Source: Cupriavidus pauculus (GTDB taxonomy: Bacteria > Pseudomonadota > Gammaproteobacteria > Burkholderiales > Burkholderiaceae). Taken from it: a stretch of DNA of 64,000 bases. The notes under the pieces were generated by a model. The model did not search any database. It saw only the letters and a list, made by a program, of their open reading frames with translations, and was not told the origin of the DNA. Made by a program: the position numbers and the translations under genes. The stretch covers positions 1,676,501-1,740,500 of the forward strand of contig NZ_CP044067.1 of assembly GCF_008693385.1 (NCBI RefSeq), read 5' to 3'. Below, piece by piece: positions 7,787-16,805 of this stretch (positions within the stretch are counted from its first letter, which is position 1; every line of letters begins with the position of its first letter).

Positions 7787-10309
7787 TTACTCTCCCATCG
7801 ATGCCATTTGCATGGCATCTGCCGATTCGGCATCCATCGACCGGGCGAACTGCGTTGCGGCCAGTGCGGTCGACTGCGGGGCAGGCTCGCTCGCGGGCGC
7901 GCCGGTCGCCGCCATCGAACGGCCCGGATAGTTCTCCAGCACGTCGAGCAGCGCGAGCAGACGGCCCATGCCTTCGTTCAGCACGGAACCCTGCACGGGG
8001 GCATTGACGCGCGCGAGCGCGCGGCCGGCAAGACGCGACAGGAATGCGGGCGCGGTCGGGCTCGGCGTATGCTGCAGACGCAGCGTGGTCAGGCCCAGCT
8101 GGATCGAAACGAGGTGACCATAGGTCGATGCATCGGATGCGGAGCCGTCGGCGGCGTCGCCACCCCGGCCCGCTTCCTGCGCGAAGTGTTCCACCGCGTG
8201 GCGCAACGTACGGAACTGCTCCTCGGCCGCATCGGCCCAGCGCGACCAGCGCGCGACCCGCGCCGCGTCACCGGCCAGTGCGGCGTCGCAGAGCATATAT
8301 TCGGTGGCGAGCATCTCGCCGGTAGCGCGATCGACCAGACGCGACACCACGAGGCAAGCCTCGATGCCGGCTTCCGAACCGTCGGTACGCACACGCGCGG
8401 CGGTACGTACCTGGCCTTCCGGCACGCGCACCATGCAGTGGCCCAGCCATTGCACGGCATCGCGGTCGCGCCACTGCTGTTCGCCAATCGCGTGGAACGT
8501 CAGCGTGTCGGCGATGGTGTCGAGCTTGTTGGCCACGCCGTTGGCGATCACGCGCGTGGTCTTGCGCATGCCGGCCACCCAGCGTTCGCCGGTCTGCTGC
8601 CAGCGCGCGAGCGTGGTCGTCGTGGGCAGCGACGCATGCAGGTTGACGACCGTCCGTGCGGCGGCCAGCGTCGCGCGCACGGTGGCGGCTTCGGCTTCGG
8701 CTTCCGCCTCGGCAAGCGACTGGCGCGTGCGCGACGACGGCACGAGCGTGGTGGCCAGCGGCATGCCGTCACGGTCGGCGAGCCACAGCGTCTGCTGCAG
8801 CAGTTGCGGCGCCCGGCGGCCCTGCGTGGGCAGCGTGGTGGTGCCGGTCACGGCGAGCACATAGCGTTCGCACGCGCGCGCGGCGTCGCGGCACATCGTC
8901 AGGCGGACCTGCTGCGCGGCCTGGCGCAGGGCCGGGCCACCGACCGCGCGCTGCTGCCACAGCGAGCGCGCGAGTTCGAATCCGTATTGCGCGGCGTTCA
9001 GTTCCTCGACGCAGACGCCAACCGCGTTGGCGCTGTCGGTCAGCGAACGCAGCATGTCGTCGGCACCGCCCTGCGGGGCGGCGGGCGCGCGCGCTTCATC
9101 CACGGCTGCGGCGGCCTGACGGCGCGCGGCATCGGCATCCGCGAACAGCGAGCCGCGGCGCGGCGTCAGGAACGCGCGCTCGACGAGCGCCGCGCCCTGC
9201 GCGAGTTCCAGGTGCTCGGGCACGCGCTGGCCCGTGGAGGCATAGAACACCGGCAGGCGATGGCGAATCACGACGTCGAGCACGGAGCCCAGGTGCGTGG
9301 CCTCGTCGAGCTTGCTGATGATGCAGCCGTCCAGGCCGGCACCCGCGTTCGGGGCGGTATCGTGACGATAGGCGTGCACGACCTCGTTGAGCGTGTCGCC
9401 ATGGCTCGCGCCGTTGAGCACCAGCACGCGCTGCAGGGGGGCCTGTACGCCAGCCAGCATCGCGATCTGGTCCGACAGGCTGCGGTCGCGCTGGCTCATG
9501 CCCACCGTGTCGATGATCACGAGGTGCTTGTCCTTCATCGCATTGAGCGCGAAGCGCAGGTCGGCCGCATCCTTCACCGCGTGCACGGGCACGCCGAGAA
9601 TGTCGCCATAGATGCGCAGCTGCTCGTGGGCGCCGATCCGGAAGCTATCGGTGGTCAGCAGCGCGAGTTGCTCGGGGCCATGGCGCAGCACGAAGCGCGC
9701 GGCCAGCTTGGCCGTCGTCGTGGTCTTGCCGACGCCGGTCGGGCCGATCAGCGCAAGCACGCCGCCCTGCGCGAACAGCGTGTCCTCGTCGGACAGCACC
9801 GGTACCTTGCGCGCGAGTTCCTGGCGGATCCATCCCATCGCGGCCGGGCGATCGTAGCCGACGGGCAGCTTGCTGAGCAGCGTGCGCGACAGCTGGCCGG
9901 AGAAGCCCGCGTTGACCAGCCATTCGAAGAGCGATTCGCGCAGCGGATCGCCCGCGGATACGCCCGATACGCCCGATACGCCCGGGGCGCCGCCCGACAA
10001 ACCCGCGAACTGACGCTCGAGCATCGCGCGCATCGACGCCAGCTCGCCACGCAGATCGCCGAGCTCGGCGCCGTCCTGCGGCGCGGTGGCGAGCAGCGAT
10101 GCGGAAGGCTGCGCCACGACCGGCGTCGGATCGACGTACTGGATGGCGGTTGCGGAGACCGCGCCGAGATCGGCATCGCGCATGGCGACGATCTCCACGC
10201 CGCCCTCGACGGTGCGGTTGGACAGCACCACGGCGTCAGGGCCCATGGCCTCGCGCACCTTGCGCATCGCTTCGCGGCCATTCGCCGCCACAAACTTTGC
10301 CACGCTCAT
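7787..10309 (-). CDS. flhF: SRP-type GTPase FlhF with long C-terminal extension
   Basis: This 840-residue protein has an N-terminal FlhF part. The B domain starts MSVAKFVAANGREAMRKV. An N domain covers about residues 120-180. The NG GTPase core has P-loop GPTGVGKTTTTAKLAARF (from 189), TTDSFRIGAHEQLRIYG, IDTVGMSQRD (266-275) and SKLDEATHLGS (332-342). FlhF marks the site of polar flagella and is regulated by FlhG, encoded next. Typical FlhF ends about where the GTPase ends (near residue 390). Here about 440 further residues follow, with an Ala/Glu-rich stretch and no motif I recognise. The gap after flhA is only 13 bases. A 9-bp tandem repeat (GATACGCCC, about 9957-9983 on the plus strand) encodes the GVSGVSGVS linker. 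Confidence 0.93.
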   Translation of the reverse strand: MSVAKFVAANGREAMRKVREAMGPDAVVLSNRTVEGGVEIVAMRDADLGAVSATAIQYVDPTPVVAQPSASLLATAPQDGAELGDLRGELASMRAMLERQFAGLSGGAPGVSGVSGVSAGDPLRESLFEWLVNAGFSGQLSRTLLSKLPVGYDRPAAMGWIRQELARKVPVLSDEDTLFAQGGVLALIGPTGVGKTTTTAKLAARFVLRHGPEQLALLTTDSFRIGAHEQLRIYGDILGVPVHAVKDAADLRFALNAMKDKHLVIIDTVGMSQRDRSLSDQIAMLAGVQAPLQRVLVLNGASHGDTLNEVVHAYRHDTAPNAGAGLDGCIISKLDEATHLGSVLDVVIRHRLPVFYASTGQRVPEHLELAQGAALVERAFLTPRRGSLFADADAARRQAAAAVDEARAPAAPQGGADDMLRSLTDSANAVGVCVEELNAAQYGFELARSLWQQRAVGGPALRQAAQQVRLTMCRDAARACERYVLAVTGTTTLPTQGRRAPQLLQQTLWLADRDGMPLATTLVPSSRTRQSLAEAEAEAEAATVRATLAAARTVVNLHASLPTTTTLARWQQTGERWVAGMRKTTRVIANGVANKLDTIADTLTFHAIGEQQWRDRDAVQWLGHCMVRVPEGQVRTAARVRTDGSEAGIEACLVVSRLVDRATGEMLATEYMLCDAALAGDAARVARWSRWADAAEEQFRTLRHAVEHFAQEAGRGGDAADGSASDASTYGHLVSIQLGLTTLRLQHTPSPTAPAFLSRLAGRALARVNAPVQGSVLNEGMGRLLALLDVLENYPGRSMAATGAPASEPAPQSTALAATQFARSMDAESADAMQMASMGE

Positions 10310-10322
10310 GTTCGTAGGTTCC

Positions 10323-12413
10323 TCAGGCAGCGCCGCCGATCATCGCGGTGATGCGGATATTGCGGTTGTCCGGTACTTCGGCATGCGACAGCACCTTCAG
10401 TTGCGGCAGCGTCCGGCGCAGGAAGCGCGCCATCAGCGGACGCAGCGGCGACGGCACCAGCAGCACCGGATCCAGCCCCAGTTGCTCCTGGCGCATCACG
10501 GCGCCCTGCGCCTGCTGCAGCAGCGCATCGGCCAGTCCCGGCTCGATGCCGCCGCCGTTCGACAACGCCTGCGTCAGCACACGCTCGAGACCCGCGTCGA
10601 GGCTGATCACCTGCAGGTCGGCGTTGTTCGGGAACAGCTGCTGCGTGATCGCGCGGCCCAGTGCCATGCGCACGAGCGCGGTCAGTTCGGTCGGATCGCT
10701 GATCTTCGGCGCATGTTCGGCAATCACGTCGAGAATCGTGCGCATATCGCGAATCGGCACCCCTTCGTCCAGCAGGTTCTGCAGCACCTTCTGCAGGCCC
10801 GTCAGCGAGATCGTCTTCGGCACGAGGTCTTCGGTCAGCTTCGGCGAGTCCTTCGCGATGCGGTCCAGCAGCGACTGCACTTCCTGGCGGCCGAGCAGTT
10901 CCGAAGCGTGGAGCTGGATCAGGTGGTTCAGGTGCGTGGCCACGACCGTACTGGCATCGACCACCGTGTAGCCGTAGGCCTGTGCCTGTTCCTTCAGGCC
11001 GGCATCGATCCACACGGCCGGCAGGCCGAACGCGGGGTCCCGCGTGGCGGCGCCGGGCAGCGTGCCCGTGACCTGGCCCGGATTGATCGCCATCCACTGG
11101 CCCGGCGTGGCTTCGCCCTGGCCGATCTCCACGCCCTTGAGCGTGATGCGGTACGCGTTCGGCTTGAGTTCGAGGTTGTCGCGGATGTGGACCACCGGCA
11201 CGAGGAAGCCGATGTCCTGCGCGATCTTCTTGCGGATACTCTTGATGCGGCCGAGCAGTTCGCCGTTCTGCGCGCGATCGACCAGCGTGATGAGGCGGTA
11301 ACCCACTTCCATGCCGAGCGGGTCGACCAGGGTCACGTCGTCCCACGTGGCTTCGGTCGTCTCCGGCGCGACGGTCGGCGCGCGCTCGTCGCGCTTCATC
11401 TGCGTCTGCGCGGCCGCGGCGTCGCGGCGCATCGTATAGCGCCCGAACCAGGCGAGCGAACCGGCCAGCAGCAGGAAGGCGAAATGCGGCATGCCCGGGA
11501 TGATGCCCATCATGCCGATGATGCCGGCCGTCAGGAACATCACGCGCGGGTTCGAGAACAGCTGGCCCGTGAGCTGCTGGCCCACGTCCTGCTCGTTCGA
11601 CACGCGCGACACGATCACACCGGCCGCGGTCGAGATGATCAGCGCCGGAATCTGCGCCACCAGACCGTCACCGATCGTCAGCAGCGTGTAATTGCGCACG
11701 GCGGTGGAGAAGTCCAGGTCGTGCTGCACCATGCCCACCACCATGCCCGCGGCGATGTTGATGAACATGATCAGCAGGCCCGCCACGGCATCGCCGCGCA
11801 CGAACTTGCTGGCACCGTCCATCGCACCGTAGAAGTCCGATTCCTGCGCCACTTCGGCGCGTCGCTTCTTCGCGCCTTCCTCGTTGATCAGGCCCGCGTT
11901 CAGGTCCGCGTCGATGGCCATCTGCTTGCCGGGCATCGCATCGAGCATGAAGCGCGCGCCCACCTCGGCAATACGGCCCGCACCCTTGGTAATCACCATG
12001 AAGTTGATCACCACGAGGATCGCGAACACCACGATACCGACCGCGAAGTTGCCGCCGACCAGGAAGTGGCCGAACGCCTCGATGACCTTGCCCGCCGCGT
12101 CGGGCCCGGTATGGCCCTCGAGCAGCACCACGCGCGTGGACGCCACGTTCAGCGACAGGCGCAGCAGCGTCGTGAACAGCAGCACGGCCGGGAACGCGGC
12201 AAAGTCGAGCGCCTTCTGGGTGTACATGCCCACCAGCAGCACCATGATCGACAGCGCGATATTGAAGGTGAACAGCAGGTCGAGCACGACGGCCGGCAGC
12301 GGCAGGATCATCATGCCGAGGATCATGACGATCAGCAGCGGTCCGGCCAGCGCCTTCATCTGCGCGCCCGATCGGACGCCAGGCATGTTGAATAAGTTGG
12401 TCAGTGCGTTCAT
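10323..12413 (-). CDS. flhA: Flagellar export gate protein FlhA
   Basis: This 696-residue inner-membrane protein of the flagellar type III export gate has the usual family length. The N-terminal half has about eight hydrophobic segments (beginning PLLIVMILGMMILPLPAV) and the family signature region TLLRLSLNVASTRVVL. The cytoplasmic FHIPEP loop contains GKQMAIDADLNAG. The C-terminal half is the cytosolic FlhAC platform that docks chaperone-substrate complexes. Its start overlaps the end of flhB by four bases (ATGA), indicating translational coupling. It functions with FlhB and the ATPase ring to export rod, hook and filament proteins. Confidence 0.97.
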   Translation of the reverse strand: MNALTNLFNMPGVRSGAQMKALAGPLLIVMILGMMILPLPAVVLDLLFTFNIALSIMVLLVGMYTQKALDFAAFPAVLLFTTLLRLSLNVASTRVVLLEGHTGPDAAGKVIEAFGHFLVGGNFAVGIVVFAILVVINFMVITKGAGRIAEVGARFMLDAMPGKQMAIDADLNAGLINEEGAKKRRAEVAQESDFYGAMDGASKFVRGDAVAGLLIMFINIAAGMVVGMVQHDLDFSTAVRNYTLLTIGDGLVAQIPALIISTAAGVIVSRVSNEQDVGQQLTGQLFSNPRVMFLTAGIIGMMGIIPGMPHFAFLLLAGSLAWFGRYTMRRDAAAAQTQMKRDERAPTVAPETTEATWDDVTLVDPLGMEVGYRLITLVDRAQNGELLGRIKSIRKKIAQDIGFLVPVVHIRDNLELKPNAYRITLKGVEIGQGEATPGQWMAINPGQVTGTLPGAATRDPAFGLPAVWIDAGLKEQAQAYGYTVVDASTVVATHLNHLIQLHASELLGRQEVQSLLDRIAKDSPKLTEDLVPKTISLTGLQKVLQNLLDEGVPIRDMRTILDVIAEHAPKISDPTELTALVRMALGRAITQQLFPNNADLQVISLDAGLERVLTQALSNGGGIEPGLADALLQQAQGAVMRQEQLGLDPVLLVPSPLRPLMARFLRRTLPQLKVLSHAEVPDNRNIRITAMIGGAA

Positions 12414-13552
12414 GCGCGGGCTTCCGGTACGGCGAGTTCATCGGGCACAAACAGTTCCGTCGGGCCGCCCGGCTGCGGACCGTTGGTGTAGTGCCAGTTC
12501 TTGAGTTGAAAGACCCAGGCCAGGACCTCGGCCACGGCGGTGTAAAGGCCCGAGGGGATTTCCCGGCCGATGTCCACATGCCGATGCAGCGCGCGCGCCA
12601 GCGGCGGCGCGGACAGAATCGGCACGCGATGCTCGGCGGCCAGCTCTCGAATGCGAGCAGCCACTTCGTCTGCGCCCTTTGCCACGACACGAGGCGCGCT
12701 CATGCGGCCTTCCTCGTACTTGAGCGCCACGGCAAAGTGCGTCGGGTTGGTCACGACCACGTCCGCCTTCGGCACCTCGGCCATCATCCGGCGGCGCGCG
12801 ATCGCGCGTTGCTGCTGGCGAATACGCGCCTTGATATGCGGGTCGCCATCGCTTTCCTTCATTTCCTGCTTGACCTCTTCCTTGGTCATGCGCAGCTTCT
12901 TGTAGAAGGTCCACAACTGCCAGGGCACGTCGATGGCCGCGACCAGCAGCAGCGAGCCGGCCACCACGGCGCACACGTAGAGCACGAGCTCGGCCATGTG
13001 CAGCAGGGCCTCGTTGACCGGCGCGCTCATCAGCGCGATGGCCTCCGGCAGGCGGCGCCACAGCATCCACGACGCCACGCCGCCGACCAGCAGCGACTTG
13101 GCGATGGCCTTGGCGAGCTCCACGAGCGACTGCGACGAGAACATGCGGCCGATGCCCTTGAGCGGCGACAGGCGCGAGAAATCGGGAGCCAGAGACTTGG
13201 TCGAGAACAGCCAGCCGCCCAGCGCCAGCGGCCCGACGAGAGCGGCCGCGCCGAAAATCAGCAGGATCGGCAGGAACACGAGCAGGCAGTCCCAGACCAT
13301 CACGGCGAACTGGGAGAGCATGCGATGGGTATCGAACGCGGTTGCCGGCTCGAACGCCAGTCCGGCGTGCATCGCCATGTTGAGCTGACGGCCGAGCGTG
13401 CCGCCGAACAGGTACAGCGTGGCCACGCCGGTCATGAGCATCATGAACGTGCCGAGCTCGCGCGAACGCACCACCTGGCCCTCTTCGCGCGCCTTTTCAA
13501 GGCGCCGGGCTGTGGCGGGTTCGGTTTTCTCGAGATCGCTTTCCTCGGACAC
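12410..13552 (-). CDS. flhB: Flagellar export switch protein FlhB
   Basis: This 380-residue membrane protein controls substrate-specificity switching in flagellar export. The N-terminus carries the standard EKTEPATARRLEKAREEG motif. Four hydrophobic segments follow. The cytoplasmic tail holds the autocleavage motif NPTH at residues 269-272, the canonical position, within VVVTNPTHFAVAL. The start is GTG (13550-13552) preceded by AGGAG five bases away. It is the first gene of the minus-strand flagellar block, so its promoter should lie in 13553-13782. Confidence 0.97.
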   Translation of the reverse strand: MSEESDLEKTEPATARRLEKAREEGQVVRSRELGTFMMLMTGVATLYLFGGTLGRQLNMAMHAGLAFEPATAFDTHRMLSQFAVMVWDCLLVFLPILLIFGAAALVGPLALGGWLFSTKSLAPDFSRLSPLKGIGRMFSSQSLVELAKAIAKSLLVGGVASWMLWRRLPEAIALMSAPVNEALLHMAELVLYVCAVVAGSLLLVAAIDVPWQLWTFYKKLRMTKEEVKQEMKESDGDPHIKARIRQQQRAIARRRMMAEVPKADVVVTNPTHFAVALKYEEGRMSAPRVVAKGADEVAARIRELAAEHRVPILSAPPLARALHRHVDIGREIPSGLYTAVAEVLAWVFQLKNWHYTNGPQPGGPTELFVPDELAVPEARA

Positions 13553-13782
13553 TCACGCTCCTACGACGTCAGACACGAAGCGCGCGGACGGCCCTTCGTT
13601 AGCGTGAATTATCAAATCCCGGCGGGGCGGGCATTAGGAGGAAAAGGGAGGGAAATCCGCGCCTGTTTGGGGAATGAGCGGGCGCGAGGGTTAACGGTGC
13701 GGGGAAGAGGAAGCTTTAGGGAGGGACGGAAAATATGCCGATTACGGTACTCGAACGTCCCGCTGGCGCGCGCCGCCGCCGA

Positions 13783-14532
13783 CTACTCGCCGTCCTTCGG
13801 CACGGCGATGCCGAGCTGACCCGCCATTTCCTCCACCAGCGCCTGGAGCCGGGCCACCTTGTCGGTGAGCGCCAGGTGGCTGATGCGCAGGGCCTCGAAC
13901 TCCGACGGGGGGACGGACGACGAGCCGGCCCCGCCCGTCATGGCCGCGCCCTGCTCGGGAATCGCCACCTCGCCGCACAGCAGATGCATCCAGCGGCTTT
14001 CGCGCTCCCCCGGCGCGCGGGGCAACCGGACGACGAACGGCGGCTCGTGGGCCGCGAGCTCGTCGAGAAAGGCCTCCACCGACGAGATATCGGCAAACGA
14101 ATGGAGCCGCGCGGAGTTAAGCCGCAATTCGGCCGCGGTCTGCGGGCCGCGCAGCAGCATGGTCACGAGCAGAGCCGCCGACTGGCTCGGTACGCCAATG
14201 ACGCGGCCGAGGTTCTGCTCGAAGCGCGGCACGCGGCTGCTGCTGCCTTCGAACACGAGGCTGAGCGACTTCAGGCCATCGATCGCGGTCAGCACTTCGT
14301 CCTCGCTGACGCTCATCACCGGCGAGCGCGCGGTCTTCTGGTTACAGCCGGCCGTCAACGCGTTCAGCGTCAGCGGATACGTGTCGGGTACCGTGTACTG
14401 CTTCTCGAGCAAGACGGCCACCACGCGGCCCTCGATCGGTGTCAGGGCGCGGATCGGCGGACGGGATGCGGGAGACTCGGGTGCCATGCGTTGCGGGGGA
14501 ATTCCATCTGGTGAGCGCACATTGGAACCCAT
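13783..14532 (-). CDS. yceH: YceH-like DUF480 protein
   Basis: This 249-residue protein matches E. coli YceH (DUF480) throughout: LTPIEGRVVAVLLEKQ, YPLTLNALTAGCNQKT, RSPVMSVSE, LLLRGPQTAAELR and FVVRLPR. YceH is predicted to contain two winged-helix domains, and its biochemical role is not settled. The C-terminus adds a short coiled-coil-like segment (LALTDKVARLQALVEEMAG). The start is uncertain. The ATG at 14532 gives 249 residues, while the ATG at 14487 gives 234, closer to the 215-residue E. coli protein. Neither has a clear Shine-Dalgarno. It is divergent from the DHA2 transporter, with only 39 bases between the start codons. Confidence 0.88.
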   Translation of the reverse strand: MGSNVRSPDGIPPQRMAPESPASRPPIRALTPIEGRVVAVLLEKQYTVPDTYPLTLNALTAGCNQKTARSPVMSVSEDEVLTAIDGLKSLSLVFEGSSSRVPRFEQNLGRVIGVPSQSAALLVTMLLRGPQTAAELRLNSARLHSFADISSVEAFLDELAAHEPPFVVRLPRAPGERESRWMHLLCGEVAIPEQGAAMTGGAGSSSVPPSEFEALRISHLALTDKVARLQALVEEMAGQLGIAVPKDGE

Positions 14533-14559
14533 GCGCGGGGATTACGCAATGTCGGCCGA

Positions 14560-14565
14560 TATAAT
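14560..14565 (+). promoter_or_regulatory. Consensus -10 box (TATAAT) just before the DHA2 transporter start
   Basis: A perfect TATAAT ends seven bases before the ATG at 14572. No convincing -35 box is seen at the usual 16-18 base spacing. If this box is used, transcription would start at or within a base or two of the start codon. Confidence 0.55.
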
Positions 14566-14571
14566 TTCGCG

Positions 14572-15972
14572 ATGCCGACCGCCACCAATTTCCGCGTCAC
14601 CGCCGCTGTCGTCGCCAGCGCGCTGTTCATGCAGAACCTCGACAGCACGGTCGTCGCCACCGCGCTGCCCAGCATGGCACGCGATCTGCAGGTCAGCGCC
14701 GTGCACCTGAGCAGCGCCATTACGTCCTACCTGATCGCCCTGACCGCGTTCATTCCGGTCAGCGGCTGGATTGCCGACCGCTTCGGCGCGCGCCGCGTGT
14801 TCATGGCGGCCATCGCCACCTTCACGATCGCTTCGGTGCTGTGCGCGCTCGCGAATGGCCTGCCCACGCTGATCGCCGCGCGTATCCTGCAAGGCATCGG
14901 CGGCGCGATGATGGTGCCGGTGGGCCGGCTGATCCTGTTCCGCGGCGTCAGGCGCGAAGATTTGCTGACGGCCACCACCTGGCTGACGATGCCAGCGCTG
15001 CTGGGTCCCGTGCTGGGGCCGCCCGTCGGCGGCTTCCTGACCGACGCGCTGTCGTGGCGCGCGGTGTTCTGGATCAACGTGCCGGTTGGCATCGTGGGCC
15101 TCGCATTGACGGCATGGCTGATCCCGCCATCCGCGCCCGAGCATCCGCCCGCGCCCGATCTCGTCGGCATGACGCTGATCGGCGCGTCGCTGACCACGCT
15201 GATGCTGGGCGTGGAAACGATCGGCCGCGGCCTGCTCCCTGACGTCCTGCCCGTGGCCGCCATCGTGGTCGGCCTGCTGTTGTTCTGGCTCACGGTCCGG
15301 CATTGCCAGCGCCGCGACGATCCGGCCATCGATTTCTCGCTGCTGCGCATTCCGACATTCCATGCCGCCACCGTCGCAGGCAGCCTGTTCCGCGCGGGCG
15401 CCGGCGCGCTGCCCTTCCTCGTGCCGCTGACGCTGCAGATCGGCTTCGGTCTCAGTGCCTCGGTCAGCGGCATGATTTCGCTGGCCAGCGCGCTGGGCTC
15501 GTTCTGCATGCGCCCGATGACACGGTTCGCGCTCGCACGGCTGTCGATGCGCACCGTGCTGATGGCCGGCAGCGTGTCGTTTGGCGCGGTACTGCTCGCC
15601 TGCACGACGCTGTCGCCAGCATGGCCGGCCGCTGCGATCTTCGTGCTGCTGCTCGTGGGCGGTTTGTCGCGCTCGCTAAGCTTTGCCTCGATGGGGGCGC
15701 TGGCATTTGCCGACGTGCCACAGCCGCGCCTCTCGGCCGCCACCTCGTTTCAGGGCACCGCGCAGCAGATGATGAAGGCCGTCGGCGTGGCCATCTCCGC
15801 CGGATCGCTACAGATCACGATGCTGTGGGGCGGGCGCACGCATGCGAACCGCTTCGACTTCGCATGCGCATTCCTCGCCATCGCGGTGGTGGTCCTCGCC
15901 TCGCTGCCGATGTTCGCGACGCTGTCGCCGGAGGCGGGGGAAGGCATCTCCGGCAAACCCCGGCGCTCATGA
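14572..15972 (+). CDS. DHA2-family (EmrB/QacA-type) MFS drug transporter
   Basis: This 466-residue integral membrane protein has many hydrophobic segments, consistent with the 14-helix DHA2 group of the major facilitator superfamily. Visible signatures are the TM1 motif FMQNLDSTVVATALPSMA (motif D1 LDxTVVNVALP type), WIADRFGARRVF between TM2 and TM3 (motif A), and LQGIGGAMMVPVGR and GPVLGPPVGGFL (motif C, antiporter-specific). It should export hydrophobic drugs or related compounds with proton antiport; the substrate is unknown. No Shine-Dalgarno precedes the ATG and a consensus -10 sits seven bases upstream, so the message may be leaderless. A bidirectional hairpin terminator follows. Confidence 0.9.
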   Translation: MPTATNFRVTAAVVASALFMQNLDSTVVATALPSMARDLQVSAVHLSSAITSYLIALTAFIPVSGWIADRFGARRVFMAAIATFTIASVLCALANGLPTLIAARILQGIGGAMMVPVGRLILFRGVRREDLLTATTWLTMPALLGPVLGPPVGGFLTDALSWRAVFWINVPVGIVGLALTAWLIPPSAPEHPPAPDLVGMTLIGASLTTLMLGVETIGRGLLPDVLPVAAIVVGLLLFWLTVRHCQRRDDPAIDFSLLRIPTFHAATVAGSLFRAGAGALPFLVPLTLQIGFGLSASVSGMISLASALGSFCMRPMTRFALARLSMRTVLMAGSVSFGAVLLACTTLSPAWPAAAIFVLLLVGGLSRSLSFASMGALAFADVPQPRLSAATSFQGTAQQMMKAVGVAISAGSLQITMLWGGRTHANRFDFACAFLAIAVVVLASLPMFATLSPEAGEGISGKPRRS

Positions 15973-15978
15973 AACGAC

Positions 15979-16000
15979 AACGCCCCCGCAAGGGGGCGTT
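15979..16000. terminator. Bidirectional intrinsic terminator between the DHA2 gene and ohr
   Basis: The inverted repeat AACGCCCCC-GCAA-GGGGGCGTT has a perfect 9-bp stem and a 4-base loop. It is followed by a T-containing stretch on both strands (GTTC on plus, GTCGTTTC on minus). It sits between two convergent genes and can serve both. Confidence 0.8.
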
Positions 16001-16023
16001 GTTCATCGAGGCCTCGGGTCGTC

Positions 16024-16443
16024 TCAGACCAGATTGATCTCGACGTGGATATTGCCGGCCGTGGCCTTCGAATACGGGCAGGTCTGGTGCGCGGTATCCA
16101 CGAGCAGGCGCGCGACTTCCCGCTCCACGCCCGGAATATGCACGTTCAGGCGGGCCTGCAGCAGATAGGCGTCACCGTTCTTGCCCAGATCCACTTCCGT
16201 ATGCACGTTCAGGTCCTCGGGCAGCTTGATCTTCTGCTTCGCGGCGGCCAGTCCGATCGCGCCGATAAAGCAGGCGGACCAGCCCGCGGCAAACAGCTGC
16301 TCGGGGTTGGTGCCGGCGCCGGACGTGCCCGGCGACGACAGCTTGATATCCAGACGGCCATCGTCGCTACGTGCTTCGCCATCGCGGCCACCCGACGTGG
16401 TGTGGACCTTGGCGGTGTAAAGAACTTTGTCGATGCGGGTCAT
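16024..16443 (-). CDS. ohr: Organic hydroperoxide resistance protein Ohr
   Basis: This 139-residue Ohr/OsmC-family thiol peroxidase reduces organic and fatty-acid hydroperoxides in the cytoplasm, with lipoylated proteins as reductant in characterised members. The two catalytic cysteines are present: C58 in GWSACFIGA and C122 in HQTCPYSKAT. The family start YTAKVHTTSGGRDG and the conserved NPEQLFAAGW are clear. A good Shine-Dalgarno (AGGAG) precedes the ATG. It lies 35 bases downstream of the small repeat-protein gene on the same strand and may be cotranscribed. No MarR-type OhrR is in the window. Confidence 0.96.
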   Translation of the reverse strand: MTRIDKVLYTAKVHTTSGGRDGEARSDDGRLDIKLSSPGTSGAGTNPEQLFAAGWSACFIGAIGLAAAKQKIKLPEDLNVHTEVDLGKNGDAYLLQARLNVHIPGVEREVARLLVDTAHQTCPYSKATAGNIHVEINLV

Positions 16444-16478
16444 GATGTGCTCCTCGTTGTATTGGAAAAGGTTGAAGC

Positions 16479-16805
16479 TCAGGCGTAGGCGCCGTCGAGA
16501 TACGGATCGACGCTGCGTGCCGGGGGCGCGGACACGCCGGTGTGGTCCTGGCCGGCGACGAGTCCGACCGATGCGGCGCGGGCGCCGTCGTAGTACGGAT
16601 CCACGTTGCGCGCGCCGTCCGAGTACGGGCTGCGCGGCTCGCTCACGGTGCGGGCGCCGTCGTAGTACGGGCTGCGCTGTTCCGTGACCGAGCGGGCACC
16701 GTCGGTGTACGGGTCGCGCGTGCCGGAGACGGCTGCCTGGGCGGCGACGGCGGAAGCGGCGAGCGCGACGGCGAGAACAACTTGCTTGGCGAAATTGGCG
16801 TTCAT
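16479..16805 (-). CDS. Exported small protein with DPYxDGAR repeats
   Basis: This 108-residue protein has a signal peptide (VVLAVALAASAVAAQA), giving a mature chain of about 80 residues. The mature part is almost entirely a repeated motif: DPYTDGAR, SPYYDGAR, SPYSDGAR, DPYYDGAR and a final DPYLDGAY. The first four copies are spaced 11-14 residues apart, and the last follows a Gly/Val-rich insert. There are no cysteines and no enzyme signature. The function is unknown. It should lie in the periplasm or outside the cell, and the acidic/aromatic repeats could bind cations or surfaces (inference). AAGGA precedes the ATG. Its upstream region carries GTATC motifs resembling those near the neighbouring two-component genes. 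Confidence 0.82.
   Translation of the reverse strand: MNANFAKQVVLAVALAASAVAAQAAVSGTRDPYTDGARSVTEQRSPYYDGARTVSEPRSPYSDGARNVDPYYDGARAASVGLVAGQDHTGVSAPPARSVDPYLDGAYA

Noticed and set aside
7562..10351. A 929-codon open frame antisense to flhF
   Set aside because: High GC and codon bias of flhF leave the antisense frame open. Its translation is rich in Arg/His/Gly with no domain, and flhF is certain.
10086..12395. A 769-codon open frame antisense to flhA
   Set aside because: Same cause. The composition (very high His/Arg/Gln) is typical of GC-rich shadows and no family is recognisable.
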